A DNA stretch of 46,980 bases from Methanotrichaceae archaeon (GCA_013178225.1 JABLXE010000017.1:1-46980), one strand, 5' to 3'; shown: positions 35,090-46,622, counted from the stretch's first letter. Translations and numbers: made by a program. The notes: generated from the letters alone by a model not told the origin.

Positions 35090-35887
35090 ATGGCTGGAGA
35101 TCTGGCGGTAGTACTGGATGTGGCCGGCACCATGCTGAGGATGTACCGGGTTGCAAAAGATCTGTCCCGCGGATGCCTGATAAAAGGAGTTGTAACCTGG
35201 GATCTGATAATGGAGAAGAAAGGAAGGGCGCTGGTAGTTCCCCATATCGATCCGGCAGAGCTGGCCGCTCTTTCCCCGGAGACTCCGATAAAAGTCCTGT
35301 TGAACGGAAGAGAGGACAGCATAGAGGTGAGCTGCAGCAGCACGCCGGTCTCTAGAGAAGAAGCCGTGAACATCCTGCGCACTTCCAGGGCCAGGGTTGC
35401 CGATATTCAGGATGTGCACAGAGCGGTGAAGGCCCGGTGTCCTGACAACTACCAGACCACGGGCATGATAGTGGACTCCGATCTATTCGAGGTGACGTAC
35501 ACTATCAGCACCGGCGGGGCCCCATTTCCGGGATTGGAAGAGGCCATAGCCGGCCTGCATGATATGGGTGCAGATATTTACGTGGCCTCGGGGGACAGCA
35601 TGCGAAGTCTCAGCTACCTCTTGGAGTTCGGGATAAAATACGATAAAATTTATCCAGTTGCTAATCCGCAGAAGAAACGAAATATCGTAATTGACCTCAA
35701 GAAGAGATACAAAAGCGTGGTGATGGTGGGCGACGGCCTCAATGACATTTATGCTCTGAATGCAGCAGACGTCGGAGTCCTGACCGTTCAGCAGGACACC
35801 GGCCCTTCAACCAAACTGGTAGAAGCTGCCGATCGAATCATCAGCGATATAAGAGATCTGCCGGCGTTAATCGGCGAGATAGAATGA
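35090..35887 (+). CDS. HAD-superfamily phosphatase-like protein of methanogens
   Basis: The 265-residue protein has a HAD core split by a large insert. Motif I is LDVAGTM (residues 9-15), motif II VASGDS, motif III a lysine in NPQKKRN, and motif IV MVGDGLNDIYAL. The end of the fold resembles the P-domain of P-type ATPases. In motif I the second, acid-base aspartate of ordinary HAD phosphatases is Ala, as in phosphonatases, so simple phosphatase activity is doubtful. The substrate is unknown. I chose ATG 35090 because LAVVLDVAGT follows at once; an in-frame TTG at 35072 is possible. It is divergent from the beta-helix protein gene. Confidence 0.82.
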   Translation: MAGDLAVVLDVAGTMLRMYRVAKDLSRGCLIKGVVTWDLIMEKKGRALVVPHIDPAELAALSPETPIKVLLNGREDSIEVSCSSTPVSREEAVNILRTSRARVADIQDVHRAVKARCPDNYQTTGMIVDSDLFEVTYTISTGGAPFPGLEEAIAGLHDMGADIYVASGDSMRSLSYLLEFGIKYDKIYPVANPQKKRNIVIDLKKRYKSVVMVGDGLNDIYALNAADVGVLTVQQDTGPSTKLVEAADRIISDIRDLPALIGEIE

Positions 35888-36015
35888 CAGCACCCGGCTG
35901 GCCGAACGAAGATTTGTGGCAATATTCGCGCATTTTATTATTTGCATGGGCTGATTCGCCCGGATTCTGTTGCCGTTCAGCTGCCATGAGCAGGGCAGCG
36001 ATATTCTAAGAAAAG

Positions 36016-36023
36016 TATTTATA
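36016..36023 (+). promoter_or_regulatory. TATA box of the coiled-coil/HTH protein gene
   Basis: TATTTATA, preceded by GAAAAG, is centred about 90 bases before ATG 36109. This predicts a leader of some 65 bases that includes the AGGAG ribosome site at 36094-36098. Confidence 0.5.
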
Positions 36024-36108
36024 CTAAGATAGTTGAGTGAAAATCGACGAGTCTTTTAAGCAACTTCGCGACAGGTAAAGGCTAGAAGACATTAGGAGTA
36101 GCTGATAG

Positions 36109-36663
36109 ATGTTCGAGGACCTTTTAGACCTATACAGAACAAAGGCTGCAGAGAAAGAGAGAGAGTGGAAAGAAGCACAGGCCATGATCGATTTTATCTC
36201 GTCCATAGACAAGATGACCAGCGAAATCAGCTCCAAGCAGAACGATGTGGATCTCCTGGGCAGGCTGATCGATCAGGTGGACCGTCTCTCCAAAGAGGTA
36301 GCAGATCTGAAGAGCCAGCTTCGAGCCAGACAGGGCAGGCCGGCACCGGTCCAGGAGCCCGTTACCAACGAGGGCAAGGCGCTGGACAACCATGCCAGAA
36401 CGCTGATCGAGATAATGGCGGAGCGGCCCAGCAGGTACACAACCAGCGAGCTGGTGGATATGCTGGGCTTAAACAAGACCACGGTCATAAGCGTGATGAA
36501 GCGGGCAGTTGAGCTGGATCCGAGGCATGTCAAGATGACCCAGGGAAAAAGACGCAAGTTGTTCCTGTCTTACGTTCCCGAGGAAGAGGGCCGCATGGCG
36601 GAATCGGATTCAACCTCTGGGGATTCTGACCGGATGAAGCTTGAACTGATGGCCATGACCTGA
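36109..36663 (+). CDS. Coiled-coil protein with winged-helix/HTH domain
   Basis: In this 184-residue protein, residues 1 to about 75 form a coiled coil rich in Lys, Glu and Asp, followed by a Pro-rich linker (RQGRPAPVQEP). From about 90 to 160 it has a helix-turn-helix that reads RYTTSELVDMLGLNKTTVIS and a basic wing (KMTQGKRRKLFLS). The tail is Ser/Asp-rich. This layout suggests a DNA-binding protein that multimerises through its N-terminus, but I recognise no named family. The gene has a TATA element, a leader of about 65 bases and an AGGAG site. Confidence 0.7.
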   Translation: MFEDLLDLYRTKAAEKEREWKEAQAMIDFISSIDKMTSEISSKQNDVDLLGRLIDQVDRLSKEVADLKSQLRARQGRPAPVQEPVTNEGKALDNHARTLIEIMAERPSRYTTSELVDMLGLNKTTVISVMKRAVELDPRHVKMTQGKRRKLFLSYVPEEEGRMAESDSTSGDSDRMKLELMAMT

Positions 36664-36699
36664 AATGGCCATCAACACTGTGTAAATACGCAGTCTGTT

Positions 36700-36763
36700 A
36701 AAGGTCGCGCACGCGGCCTTTGCCAGTCATTATCGTAGCCCAGCTTTGCGGTCGGGTTTTTTT
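36700..36763 (+). terminator. Hairpin and T7 run after the HTH gene
   Basis: AAAGGTCGCG (36700-36709) and CGCGGCCTTT (36712-36721) are complementary apart from one T-G wobble. Seven T residues lie at 36757-36763, within a second short stem GTCGG/CCGAC (36751-36755 and 36767-36771). Together they form a likely termination zone before the TrmO promoter. Confidence 0.45.
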
Positions 36764-36783
36764 CAGCCGACATAATTTTGCTG

Positions 36784-36796
36784 TTATATTTATAAA
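36784..36796 (+). promoter_or_regulatory. TATA box of the TrmO-like gene
   Basis: TTATATTTATAAA is one of the strongest TATA elements in the window. It is centred about 23 bases before GTG 36815. Confidence 0.55.
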
Positions 36797-36814
36797 GAGC
36801 CGGTCTAGTATTAT

Positions 36815-37465
36815 GTGCAATATCAAATCAAACGACCTATCCGGAAAGCCTCAACCATCAATCGTCCAATGCAGATGGCTGCAGAGTGCACGGATATGCC
36901 GAGCGAAAACTCGACCGTTGCATCTTCGGAGTATCCTGCAAAGACAAAAGATTCATTGCGCGCAATAGGCATCATCTCGCCAATGCCCGCAGAATCAGAG
37001 ACGTCTTCCGGTCCTGTGATCTACCGGCCAATCGGCGTGGTGAGGAACGATTTCCGCGAAAAGGGTTCTCCCAAGGAGATCAGGAACTCCAGGTCTAGGC
37101 TGGTCCTGGATGAAAGATTCGTGCCCGCTCTTGAGGGCCTTGAACGCTACAGGTATTTGATAGTGATCTATCACCTGCACCGGGCACCAGGCTATCAGGA
37201 AAAGGTCCACCCCATGGGCGACAGAACCATACCCAAAAGAGGCGTGCTGGCCACCAGAAGTCCCAGCCGCCCCAATCCCATCGCCCTGACCGTGGTCGAG
37301 ATAATAGAGGTCGATGAAAACCGGATAACTGTAACCGGTCTGGATGCACTGGATGAAACGCCAATCCTGGACATCAAGCCCTACGAGGAGCATTTCGACT
37401 CCCCGGAGGGCCTTCTAAGAGAGCGCGATCCCGGCTACCGGCCGCAGGATCAGGCTGCACTATGA
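36815..37465 (+). CDS. trmO: TrmO-like tRNA methyltransferase (TsaA/VirR family)
   Basis: The C-terminal 150 residues match the TsaA-like domain: IYRPIGVVRNDF at its start, HLHRAPGYQEKVHP in the middle and the signature TRSPSRPNPIALTVVEI. Bacterial TrmO uses S-adenosylmethionine to methylate N6-threonylcarbamoyladenosine at tRNA position 37. About 60 residues of low-complexity sequence precede the domain if GTG 36815 is the start, as the promoter position suggests. In-frame ATGs at 36869, 36894 and 36981 give shorter proteins nearer the family length. An ATG at 36813 lies in a different frame that closes at 36968. The family call is good; the start is uncertain. Confidence 0.82.
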   Translation: MQYQIKRPIRKASTINRPMQMAAECTDMPSENSTVASSEYPAKTKDSLRAIGIISPMPAESETSSGPVIYRPIGVVRNDFREKGSPKEIRNSRSRLVLDERFVPALEGLERYRYLIVIYHLHRAPGYQEKVHPMGDRTIPKRGVLATRSPSRPNPIALTVVEIIEVDENRITVTGLDALDETPILDIKPYEEHFDSPEGLLRERDPGYRPQDQAAL

Positions 37466-37493
37466 ACGGATCTCATTGACAAGAGCCGTGATC

Positions 37494-37922
37494 TCACCGG
37501 CAAAGAGGGCAGCTGGTGCCCTCGTCGGCGCAGGCCATCACCACAGTATTTGAGAGGCGGTTGAACAGCCGCTGATCGGCTCCCCTGTAGGCTACAGCCC
37601 CCGCAACCAGATCAAGGGGCAGCAGAAAGGCCTTTCCGAAGCTCTCAATGGCCGAGTCCTTGAAGCCTATGCGCTCCCCTTTGGGGCCTACCACTGCCAG
37701 GTTAAGAACCATCTTGCCCAGGGACTGGCCGCGGTACCCTTCCAGCAGTGTCCAGTACAGGAAGGTCAGAACCTGAAAGAGCAGCAGGCCTAAGACGCTA
37801 ATTGGCACCAGCTGCCGTGAATATAAGGTCAGATGCCATACGATGCCCAGCAGCAAGATATCGATCAACCAGGCCCAGAACCTGGTGCTCCACTTGGCCA
37901 AAGCAATAGATGAGTCGTCCAG
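37494..37922 (-). CDS. RDD-family membrane protein
   Basis: The protein of about 142 residues has the RDD signature RFWAWLIDILLLG near its N-terminus, a second helix pair (about 40-60) and the conserved GYRGQSLGKMVLNLAVV loop. It ends in a Cys-containing tail (CADEGTSCPLC). RDD proteins are small membrane proteins of mostly unknown role, some linked to ion exchange. The start is unusual. TTG 37901 has no ribosome site, whereas an in-frame CTG at 37920-37922 lies seven bases after GGGGAGG; I use the CTG. It is the last gene of the pump operon, about 51 bases after the COG1361 gene. Confidence 0.75.
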   Translation of the reverse strand: MDDSSIALAKWSTRFWAWLIDILLLGIVWHLTLYSRQLVPISVLGLLLFQVLTFLYWTLLEGYRGQSLGKMVLNLAVVGPKGERIGFKDSAIESFGKAFLLPLDLVAGAVAYRGADQRLFNRLSNTVVMACADEGTSCPLCR

Positions 37923-37973
37923 TCCAATTCCTCCCCGAAAAAGATGCCAGAGCCAGCCCCTCGGGAAAATCCA

Positions 37974-39020
37974 TCAGGCGCCTTTTCTCCGCCGGTACAG
38001 GAAGCCCGCCGCCAGAGCTATGACTGCCACGACTGCCAGGACCGGAATTAACAGAGACTGAGCCTGAGGGCTTACGGTGACCGGGATCTTCATGCTCTCC
38101 GAGATTATGCTGTCGCCGTTCACATCTGTGTACTTGATCTCACTGTTGATGCCGTACTCCTTGGGGGTAGCATCGGAATCGACGTCTATCCTGAAGAGCA
38201 CCGTCTTTTCCTCACCGGGAGCCAGATCTCCGATAAACGCCTGGTCATCGGTAGAGGAGAACGGCTTGAAGATGGAGAGCCTGGCCACGGCATCGGTCAC
38301 CGGCTCGTCGCCAATGTTCTTGTAGGTGACCTCTATCTGAGCCTTCTTTTCCCCGACACGGGGCGATCCTTCGGCACCGGTCGGCTCGAAGTCTGCCTGT
38401 TTCTTGACAATTATGGAGAGAGGCACAGTTTGATTGGCCTTTTCATAATCGTAGGAGGCCCGAAAATTGACCAGAGAGGGGCTGCTGCCCTCAGTGGAGA
38501 TGCCGGAGGCATCGACCCTCACGTTGTTCTGGTAGTCGTAATCCAGATTGAGATTCAAGGGATAATCCCCGGATGGAGCATGGTTGCCGATCTTCACCGT
38601 AAATTTGAGTGGCGAGGTGGTTTTTTCCCCGGATTTCAGGGCCTGTACCACCTGATCTCCAGACTTGACCTCGACCTCGGTGCTGTTGGATACCAAACTT
38701 GCGGTGATGCCGAGAGCGGTGGTCTTCTTGTACTCCTCTTGCAGCTCGGCATTCTTGAGCGCGTATTCCGTGGGGTTCTGGGGAGTTCTATCTTCTCTGA
38801 ACCCCAGGATCCTGCCGAAATTGGTCAGATCCACGTAGAGGGTAACCGTGTCTCCCCTCTCAAATTCGTTGGTTCCCGCGATGCTCGCATCAAGGTCCGG
38901 GCCGCCGTACATATTATAGTAGTTGTCGCCGCCCAGCTCGTAGGGGATGTAAGTGTTCTGGGCCTGGCCAGCCATCACCAGCATTAAAAGGCCAAGGCCT
39001 AAAGCCATTCCTCTTTTCAT
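37974..39020 (-). CDS. COG1361-type (S-layer-like) exported anchor protein
   Basis: The 348-residue protein has a signal peptide (MKRGMALGLGLLMLVMAGQA) and a beta-rich exterior with two CARDB/NEW3-like domains (about 45-165 and 215-320; the second contains ITV-type VTYKNIGDEPVTDAVARL). One C-terminal membrane helix (about 322-342) ends in RRRKGA, so it is anchored with its bulk outside. Its start ATG overlaps the stop of the pump gene by four bases (ATGA), so the two are translationally coupled. In methanogens such proteins often accompany HAE3 pumps, which suggests an extracytoplasmic partner for transport; this is context inference. Confidence 0.85.
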   Translation of the reverse strand: MKRGMALGLGLLMLVMAGQAQNTYIPYELGGDNYYNMYGGPDLDASIAGTNEFERGDTVTLYVDLTNFGRILGFREDRTPQNPTEYALKNAELQEEYKKTTALGITASLVSNSTEVEVKSGDQVVQALKSGEKTTSPLKFTVKIGNHAPSGDYPLNLNLDYDYQNNVRVDASGISTEGSSPSLVNFRASYDYEKANQTVPLSIIVKKQADFEPTGAEGSPRVGEKKAQIEVTYKNIGDEPVTDAVARLSIFKPFSSTDDQAFIGDLAPGEEKTVLFRIDVDSDATPKEYGINSEIKYTDVNGDSIISESMKIPVTVSPQAQSLLIPVLAVVAVIALAAGFLYRRRKGA

Positions 39021-41347
39021 CTAGATTCTCCTCTGGCATTAATCAGATTAATCGATCTCAAGAACTGCTGCTTGGCATTCTCCAGCGCCTCACGCCGGAT
39101 CTCCATCCTCAGCATCAGGACTACGAAGACCGTGAAGGTTGTAAACAGCGCAAATATGACTGCCAGCACAGTCACCATTCCGAAGTTATTGGTGATCATG
39201 AAGGGCGAGGCGATCAGGGCTGCAAAGCCGAATATAGTCGTCAGTCCCGAGGCTATCAGCGCTGAACCGATGCGGGCAGTGGTGATCTTTAAAGCCTCGA
39301 CCGGATCGCCAACGCGGGGAAGCTCCTCGTAGAAGCGTTCCATCATCATTATGGCGTACTCAGATCCCACGCCCAGGATGAGAGCGCCCAAGGTGGCGGT
39401 AAGCGGAGAGTACTTGATGCCGGTCAGGTACATTATGCCACCCATCCAGCCGATAACAACCATCATGGGCAGCACCGGCAGAAGGGCCTTTATGAGGTCC
39501 CGGTAGATCACCAGCAGGATGATGAAGATCAAGACCAGCCCCAGCAGGGTCATCTCCGTTCTGCCGGTGGTGAGCGCGCCTATGACCGTGGTCATCACCA
39601 CCAGGTCTCCAGTCTGCCGGGCGGATACCCCGGGAGGCGGAGTCATCCATGCGATGTCTTTGTCCACCTCTTTGAGCAGGCGGTCGGTTCCCTCCGCACC
39701 CAGGTCCCGGATGGCTTCACCTACATTCATCTCTATTACTGCGGTGTCATAGCCATCCAGATACTTGTACTGAATGAATTCCGGAAGAGATTCAAAAATG
39801 TCCTTTATCTGGCCCCGGTCTTCGGGAATTTCGCCACCATTGGCCGCTTTGACGTAGTCGGCGATGCTGGTCGCCTCTTTGACCTGGGCCCTGGATTCTC
39901 TCAAATAGGTTTCGAATTCATCCATCCATTTGATGGTGACCGGGTCCGCTATATCGCCCTGGACCAGGATCTCTATTGCGCTATCGCTGCCAAAGATCTC
40001 GCTCATGTGCGTGAAGTCCACCAGAGGCGGAAGATCCTGAGGCACATAATTCTTGAAATCAGTATCTACAAGGACTTGTGTATCAGCATAGGTGCCGACC
40101 AGAGACAGAAGCAATGCGGCCACCAGCACGAACTGCCACCTCTGAATGCAGAAGTCGGCCGTCTTGGTAAGGATGCGCTCAACTATGGTCTCCTTGGCAG
40201 GGCTGGCAGCAGCAACCGCAGTTGATCCAGTTCGGCCGGACTTCTTGTAGGCGCGCCCTATCACCAGGTGCAGGACGCTGACGCCCACAAACAGGGCCGA
40301 GAGATAGCACATGATGAGGCCGATCAGGCACACCAGACCGAAGTCTCTTATCATGGGAACACTGGAACTGAACAGAGATACGAAACCCGCAGCGGTTATG
40401 GCCAGAGCTATCATCACCGGCGATGCCACATGGCTGACGGTGTTCACCAGAGCGCTGAGCGGGTCCGCGCCGCCCGTGTACTCCTCGTTCATGCGGTTCT
40501 GGAACTGGATGGCATAATCTATGCCGATCCCGATCAAGATGGGAAAAGCGGACATGGAGGCCATGGTCATGGGGATCTGAAGCAGTCCCATGGCCCCAAA
40601 AGTCCAGAAGACGCCCAGGAAGACGATGGGCAAAGGAAGCAGGGGCCACATGACGTGCCTGAAGACCAAGAGCAAGGCCACGATCATGAGCAGGCCCGCA
40701 ATGGCCATGAGCGGGCCGTTGCTCTCGTTCATCTCCGCAATTATGGAATCGCTGAGGGCTGCGCTGCCGGTTGTGGTCAGGGTAATGCCGGGCGGAAATT
40801 CGGCCATTGCTATTGCAGAATCCAGCTCTGTCAGGATCTCTGAGCGATCGTCAGAGGTCAGATACATCGGCGTCTCCACCGCCATCATGGTATGCTTGCG
40901 ATCGGGCATAATGCCCGCTACGATCTGTGGATCCAGGGAGGCAATGAGGGAATCGATTACCTCCTGGCGGTCGGGGATTTCACGAATGCCGCTCTGTCTT
41001 TGCTCTGCGTCTGCCACTATGCCGGCAATACTTTGCACATCGACCACGCCTGGGGCATCTACCATCTGATCCGAGAGGCGGAGCATGGCCTGGAGCACAT
41101 CGGCGTCGGCCACATCTTCGGCCTCTATTAAAACCACGATTGACTCGGTCCCGAAACGCTCCACGAAAAGGTGATCGAATATCTGGTATAGCGTAGATTC
41201 TTTGCCGACGAAGGTCTCGGTCTCAAAACCCTTCATCTCGATCTGCTGGGCGTAGTGATAGGAAGCCAGAGAGAGAAGTACAGCCACAACTACGATTATG
41301 ACCGGATTTTTGGCGATCCAGAAGCCCAATCCTTCCAGCTCTTTCAC
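39017..41347 (-). CDS. RND-superfamily transporter, HAE3/MMPL type
   Basis: The 776-residue protein is built of two similar halves. Each half has one helix, a large external loop and then a five-helix bundle. Helix 1 is about residues 13-30. The helix-4 proton-relay motif is GIGIDYAIQF in the first half and GVGSEYAIMM in the second, where Glu replaces Asp. Members are proton-driven exporters of hydrophobic or lipid-like molecules; the cargo here is unknown. The start is GTG 41347 with GAGG eight bases upstream. It is the first gene of a three-gene operon, and its promoter region contains a perfect inverted repeat shared with the divergent GbsR-like regulator. Confidence 0.9.
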   Translation of the reverse strand: MKELEGLGFWIAKNPVIIVVVAVLLSLASYHYAQQIEMKGFETETFVGKESTLYQIFDHLFVERFGTESIVVLIEAEDVADADVLQAMLRLSDQMVDAPGVVDVQSIAGIVADAEQRQSGIREIPDRQEVIDSLIASLDPQIVAGIMPDRKHTMMAVETPMYLTSDDRSEILTELDSAIAMAEFPPGITLTTTGSAALSDSIIAEMNESNGPLMAIAGLLMIVALLLVFRHVMWPLLPLPIVFLGVFWTFGAMGLLQIPMTMASMSAFPILIGIGIDYAIQFQNRMNEEYTGGADPLSALVNTVSHVASPVMIALAITAAGFVSLFSSSVPMIRDFGLVCLIGLIMCYLSALFVGVSVLHLVIGRAYKKSGRTGSTAVAAASPAKETIVERILTKTADFCIQRWQFVLVAALLLSLVGTYADTQVLVDTDFKNYVPQDLPPLVDFTHMSEIFGSDSAIEILVQGDIADPVTIKWMDEFETYLRESRAQVKEATSIADYVKAANGGEIPEDRGQIKDIFESLPEFIQYKYLDGYDTAVIEMNVGEAIRDLGAEGTDRLLKEVDKDIAWMTPPPGVSARQTGDLVVMTTVIGALTTGRTEMTLLGLVLIFIILLVIYRDLIKALLPVLPMMVVIGWMGGIMYLTGIKYSPLTATLGALILGVGSEYAIMMMERFYEELPRVGDPVEALKITTARIGSALIASGLTTIFGFAALIASPFMITNNFGMVTVLAVIFALFTTFTVFVVLMLRMEIRREALENAKQQFLRSINLINARGESR

Positions 41348-41367
41348 GGCTTCAACCTCTTGATATA

Positions 41368-41384
41368 GTAAATTCGGAATTTAC
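41368..41384. promoter_or_regulatory. Perfect inverted repeat, probable operator
   Basis: GTAAATTC-G-GAATTTAC is an exact eight-base inverted repeat around one base. It lies in the 89-base gap between the divergent pump operon and GbsR-like regulator genes. It overlaps the upstream edge of the minus-strand TATA-like ACTATATC (about 41360-41368). Both shape and place fit a site for a dimeric winged-helix regulator. Confidence 0.6.
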
Positions 41385-41410
41385 CGAACGTACGGGACAT
41401 AGCGAAAGCT

Positions 41411-41421
41411 ACTTAAAACTT
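41411..41421 (+). promoter_or_regulatory. TATA-like element of the regulator gene
   Basis: ACTTAAAACTT is centred about 25 bases before ATG 41440, which would give a leaderless message. Confidence 0.4.
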
Positions 41422-41439
41422 ATGGTCTAGGAAGATTTG

Positions 41440-41958
41440 ATGGGCCAAGAAGAATGGGGCGTGCTCAGGAAGTATATCGTTGATGCCTGCGTCAAGACCG
41501 CAAATAATAGGGGCTATTGTGACGCAGTAGGCGTTCTCCGGGGAACGCTCATGCTGAAGACGGACCCCGTTTCCCTCGATCAGCTGGTGGAGGAGACCGG
41601 CTACAGCAAGTCCACCGTAAGCTGTAACATGAGCATACTGGAGCGAGTGGGAATGGCCAGGCGGGTGGTCGTCCCGGGGGACAAGAGATACTATTATGTC
41701 CCGGTCACGGAACCTGATTCTCTGCGCCAGGCCATGCTCGCTCATATCAAGAAAGAGATTCAGATGATGATGGAAGCCCTGGATCTGACCGAACGAGAGC
41801 TGAAGGACCAGGACAGCAAGGGATCCCAGGACGTCCTGGCCCGGGTTGAGGGCATCAGGCATTTCTACAGGCAGACTGAAAGGCTCCTGGATCTCCTGGC
41901 AAATTATAATACCGATGAGATCATAGACCTTCTGGAAAAAGGAAAGCTGCAGGATTAG
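41440..41958 (+). CDS. GbsR/MarR-like winged-helix transcription regulator
   Basis: In this 172-residue protein, residues 40-90 form a winged helix with recognition-helix region GYSKSTVSCNMSILERVGMA and wing VVVPGDKRYYYVPV. A long helical C-terminal part (about 95-170), typical of GbsR-type dimers, follows. I chose ATG 41440 because of the TATA-like element 25 bases upstream; the adjoining TTG 41437 is in the same frame. It is divergent from the pump operon across a perfect inverted repeat, so it most likely represses the pump operon and perhaps itself. The ligand is unknown. Confidence 0.85.
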   Translation: MGQEEWGVLRKYIVDACVKTANNRGYCDAVGVLRGTLMLKTDPVSLDQLVEETGYSKSTVSCNMSILERVGMARRVVVPGDKRYYYVPVTEPDSLRQAMLAHIKKEIQMMMEALDLTERELKDQDSKGSQDVLARVEGIRHFYRQTERLLDLLANYNTDEIIDLLEKGKLQD

Positions 41959-42075
41959 GGTGTCTTTTCCAGTCCCCAACGCAACCGAAAAATGGCGAAC
42001 CGCCAACTTCGGCCTTCTGGATGTCACTGCCGCCTAAATAGAGCTTGAAGACGGCAGCAATGCTTAAGCTCCGGA

Positions 42076-42087
42076 ATTAAAATATAA
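42076..42087 (+). promoter_or_regulatory. TATA box of the hybrid kinase gene
   Basis: AATTAAAATATA is centred about 30 bases before ATG 42114. The short GGAG directly before the ATG may add to initiation. Confidence 0.45.
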
Positions 42088-42113
42088 GGTCAATTACCTG
42101 GCTTTACGGAGAT

Positions 42114-45530
<3,417 letters not shown>

Positions 45531-45543
45531 GCGTTCTATTGAG

Positions 45544-46569
45544 CTATTGAGCGATCAACACCTCATCTAACGGCCTTCGGGGAGTGTGTTTGACGGGCGT
45601 CGAGTAGCCCAGTCCGAAGAGAAGCTGGGGAAAGCTCTGCTTCAATTTGAGGGCCAGCTCCTGGCGAAGTTCAGGAAGCCCGATGGGCTGGCTGAAGAAT
45701 GAGAGCCGGACATCGTAGCTTGTGGCCCGCAAAAACAGTCGCTCCAGCATCAGTCCGCATTCCGTCCAGGCCTGCCGATCATCGCGATCTGATGCCAGCA
45801 CCGCCATGGCAGAGCAGCCACGGATCAGGCCGGAGTCCCTGTGAATCACCGCTTCGCTCAGATCGAACTCCCGGAAGACGGCAGGAAAGGCCATAGCCAC
45901 CCAATCCGGCACTCCGAAGGTGTAGAGGGGCATGCCGTCGAAATCCGATGTCCGGTTGGACCTGAGCCACACTCCCAGATTGTGCCGGAAATTCCTGTCC
46001 GCCAGCTGAATATGGTGAGCACGCGTGACCAGGGAGGCCATCTCCTCCTTTTCCTGATTTTTGGTCATATAGATCAGGTGAAAGCCCGGACCCAGACAGG
46101 ATGACAGATCCTCCAGAATAGCCGGATCAACCGGCTTATCATCAAACTTGTGCTTGATGGTGTACCGCCTGGTTATTTGGGGAAACAGATCATCCTCCTC
46201 CTCCGGAGGGGCTTCATTTCGCTCAAACTTTGCCTCCGCCACAAGTTCGCTTTCCAGGCCCCGCGGGAAGAAGCTGATCCTGGGCTTGAAGCCGAAATGG
46301 CGTCCTGCCACCATCAGATTGGCAATGGCGCAGCCCACGCTCATGAAAAGGGTGCGATTGCTGGGGTCGACGAATGGCAGGCTCCTGCTCAGGTCGGCAT
46401 AAATAGATATGGTATTTGTGCTGATTGCAAACTTCCAGGGCTGAGTGTTGGGGCCGGACGGAGCCAGGATCGCATAATGAAGCAAAAACTTTAGCCGATC
46501 CTCTGTCGATCCTTCCAGAGGATAGTCGGACTCCTTTACCTCCCATGCCTGATAATTCTTTTCGGTCAT
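45544..46569 (-). CDS. Acg-type FMN-binding nitroreductase-like protein
   Basis: The 341-residue protein resembles the Acg subgroup of the nitroreductase fold. An FMN-binding motif APSGPNTQPW lies at about 36-45 and a second FMN-side segment SVGCAIANLM at about 77-86. A duplicated half follows with the motif CGLMLERLFLRA near 285. Acg proteins may sequester flavin rather than reduce nitro groups; activity here is not predictable. ATG 46569 has GGAG upstream and a TATA-like element (TTTAAAAG near 46594) at about 25 bases. It is divergent from the broken DUF362 gene. Confidence 0.85.
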   Translation of the reverse strand: MTEKNYQAWEVKESDYPLEGSTEDRLKFLLHYAILAPSGPNTQPWKFAISTNTISIYADLSRSLPFVDPSNRTLFMSVGCAIANLMVAGRHFGFKPRISFFPRGLESELVAEAKFERNEAPPEEEDDLFPQITRRYTIKHKFDDKPVDPAILEDLSSCLGPGFHLIYMTKNQEKEEMASLVTRAHHIQLADRNFRHNLGVWLRSNRTSDFDGMPLYTFGVPDWVAMAFPAVFREFDLSEAVIHRDSGLIRGCSAMAVLASDRDDRQAWTECGLMLERLFLRATSYDVRLSFFSQPIGLPELRQELALKLKQSFPQLLFGLGYSTPVKHTPRRPLDEVLIAQ

Positions 46570-46612
46570 CGCCGCTCAGCTCCAGATATCTTTTAAAGTT
46601 TAGGAGCTAATT

Positions 46613-46622
46613 GGATATATCC
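46613..46622. promoter_or_regulatory. Self-complementary TATA-like element
   Basis: GGATATATCC is a perfect palindrome between the divergent Acg and DUF362 genes. Read rightward it would start transcription near 46643, about 40 bases before the DUF362 ATG. Confidence 0.4.

Noticed and set aside
35090-35887. Calling the HAD protein a phosphonoacetaldehyde hydrolase
   Set aside because: Only the nucleophile motif resembles phosphonatase. Other motifs and the insert do not, and no phosphonate genes are nearby.
26498-35900. Surface-protein zone as a horizontally acquired island
   Set aside because: Apart from the AT-richer 33012-33406 gap, base composition and promoter style match the flanks, the tRNA gene is intact with no repeated 3' end nearby, and no integrase is seen.
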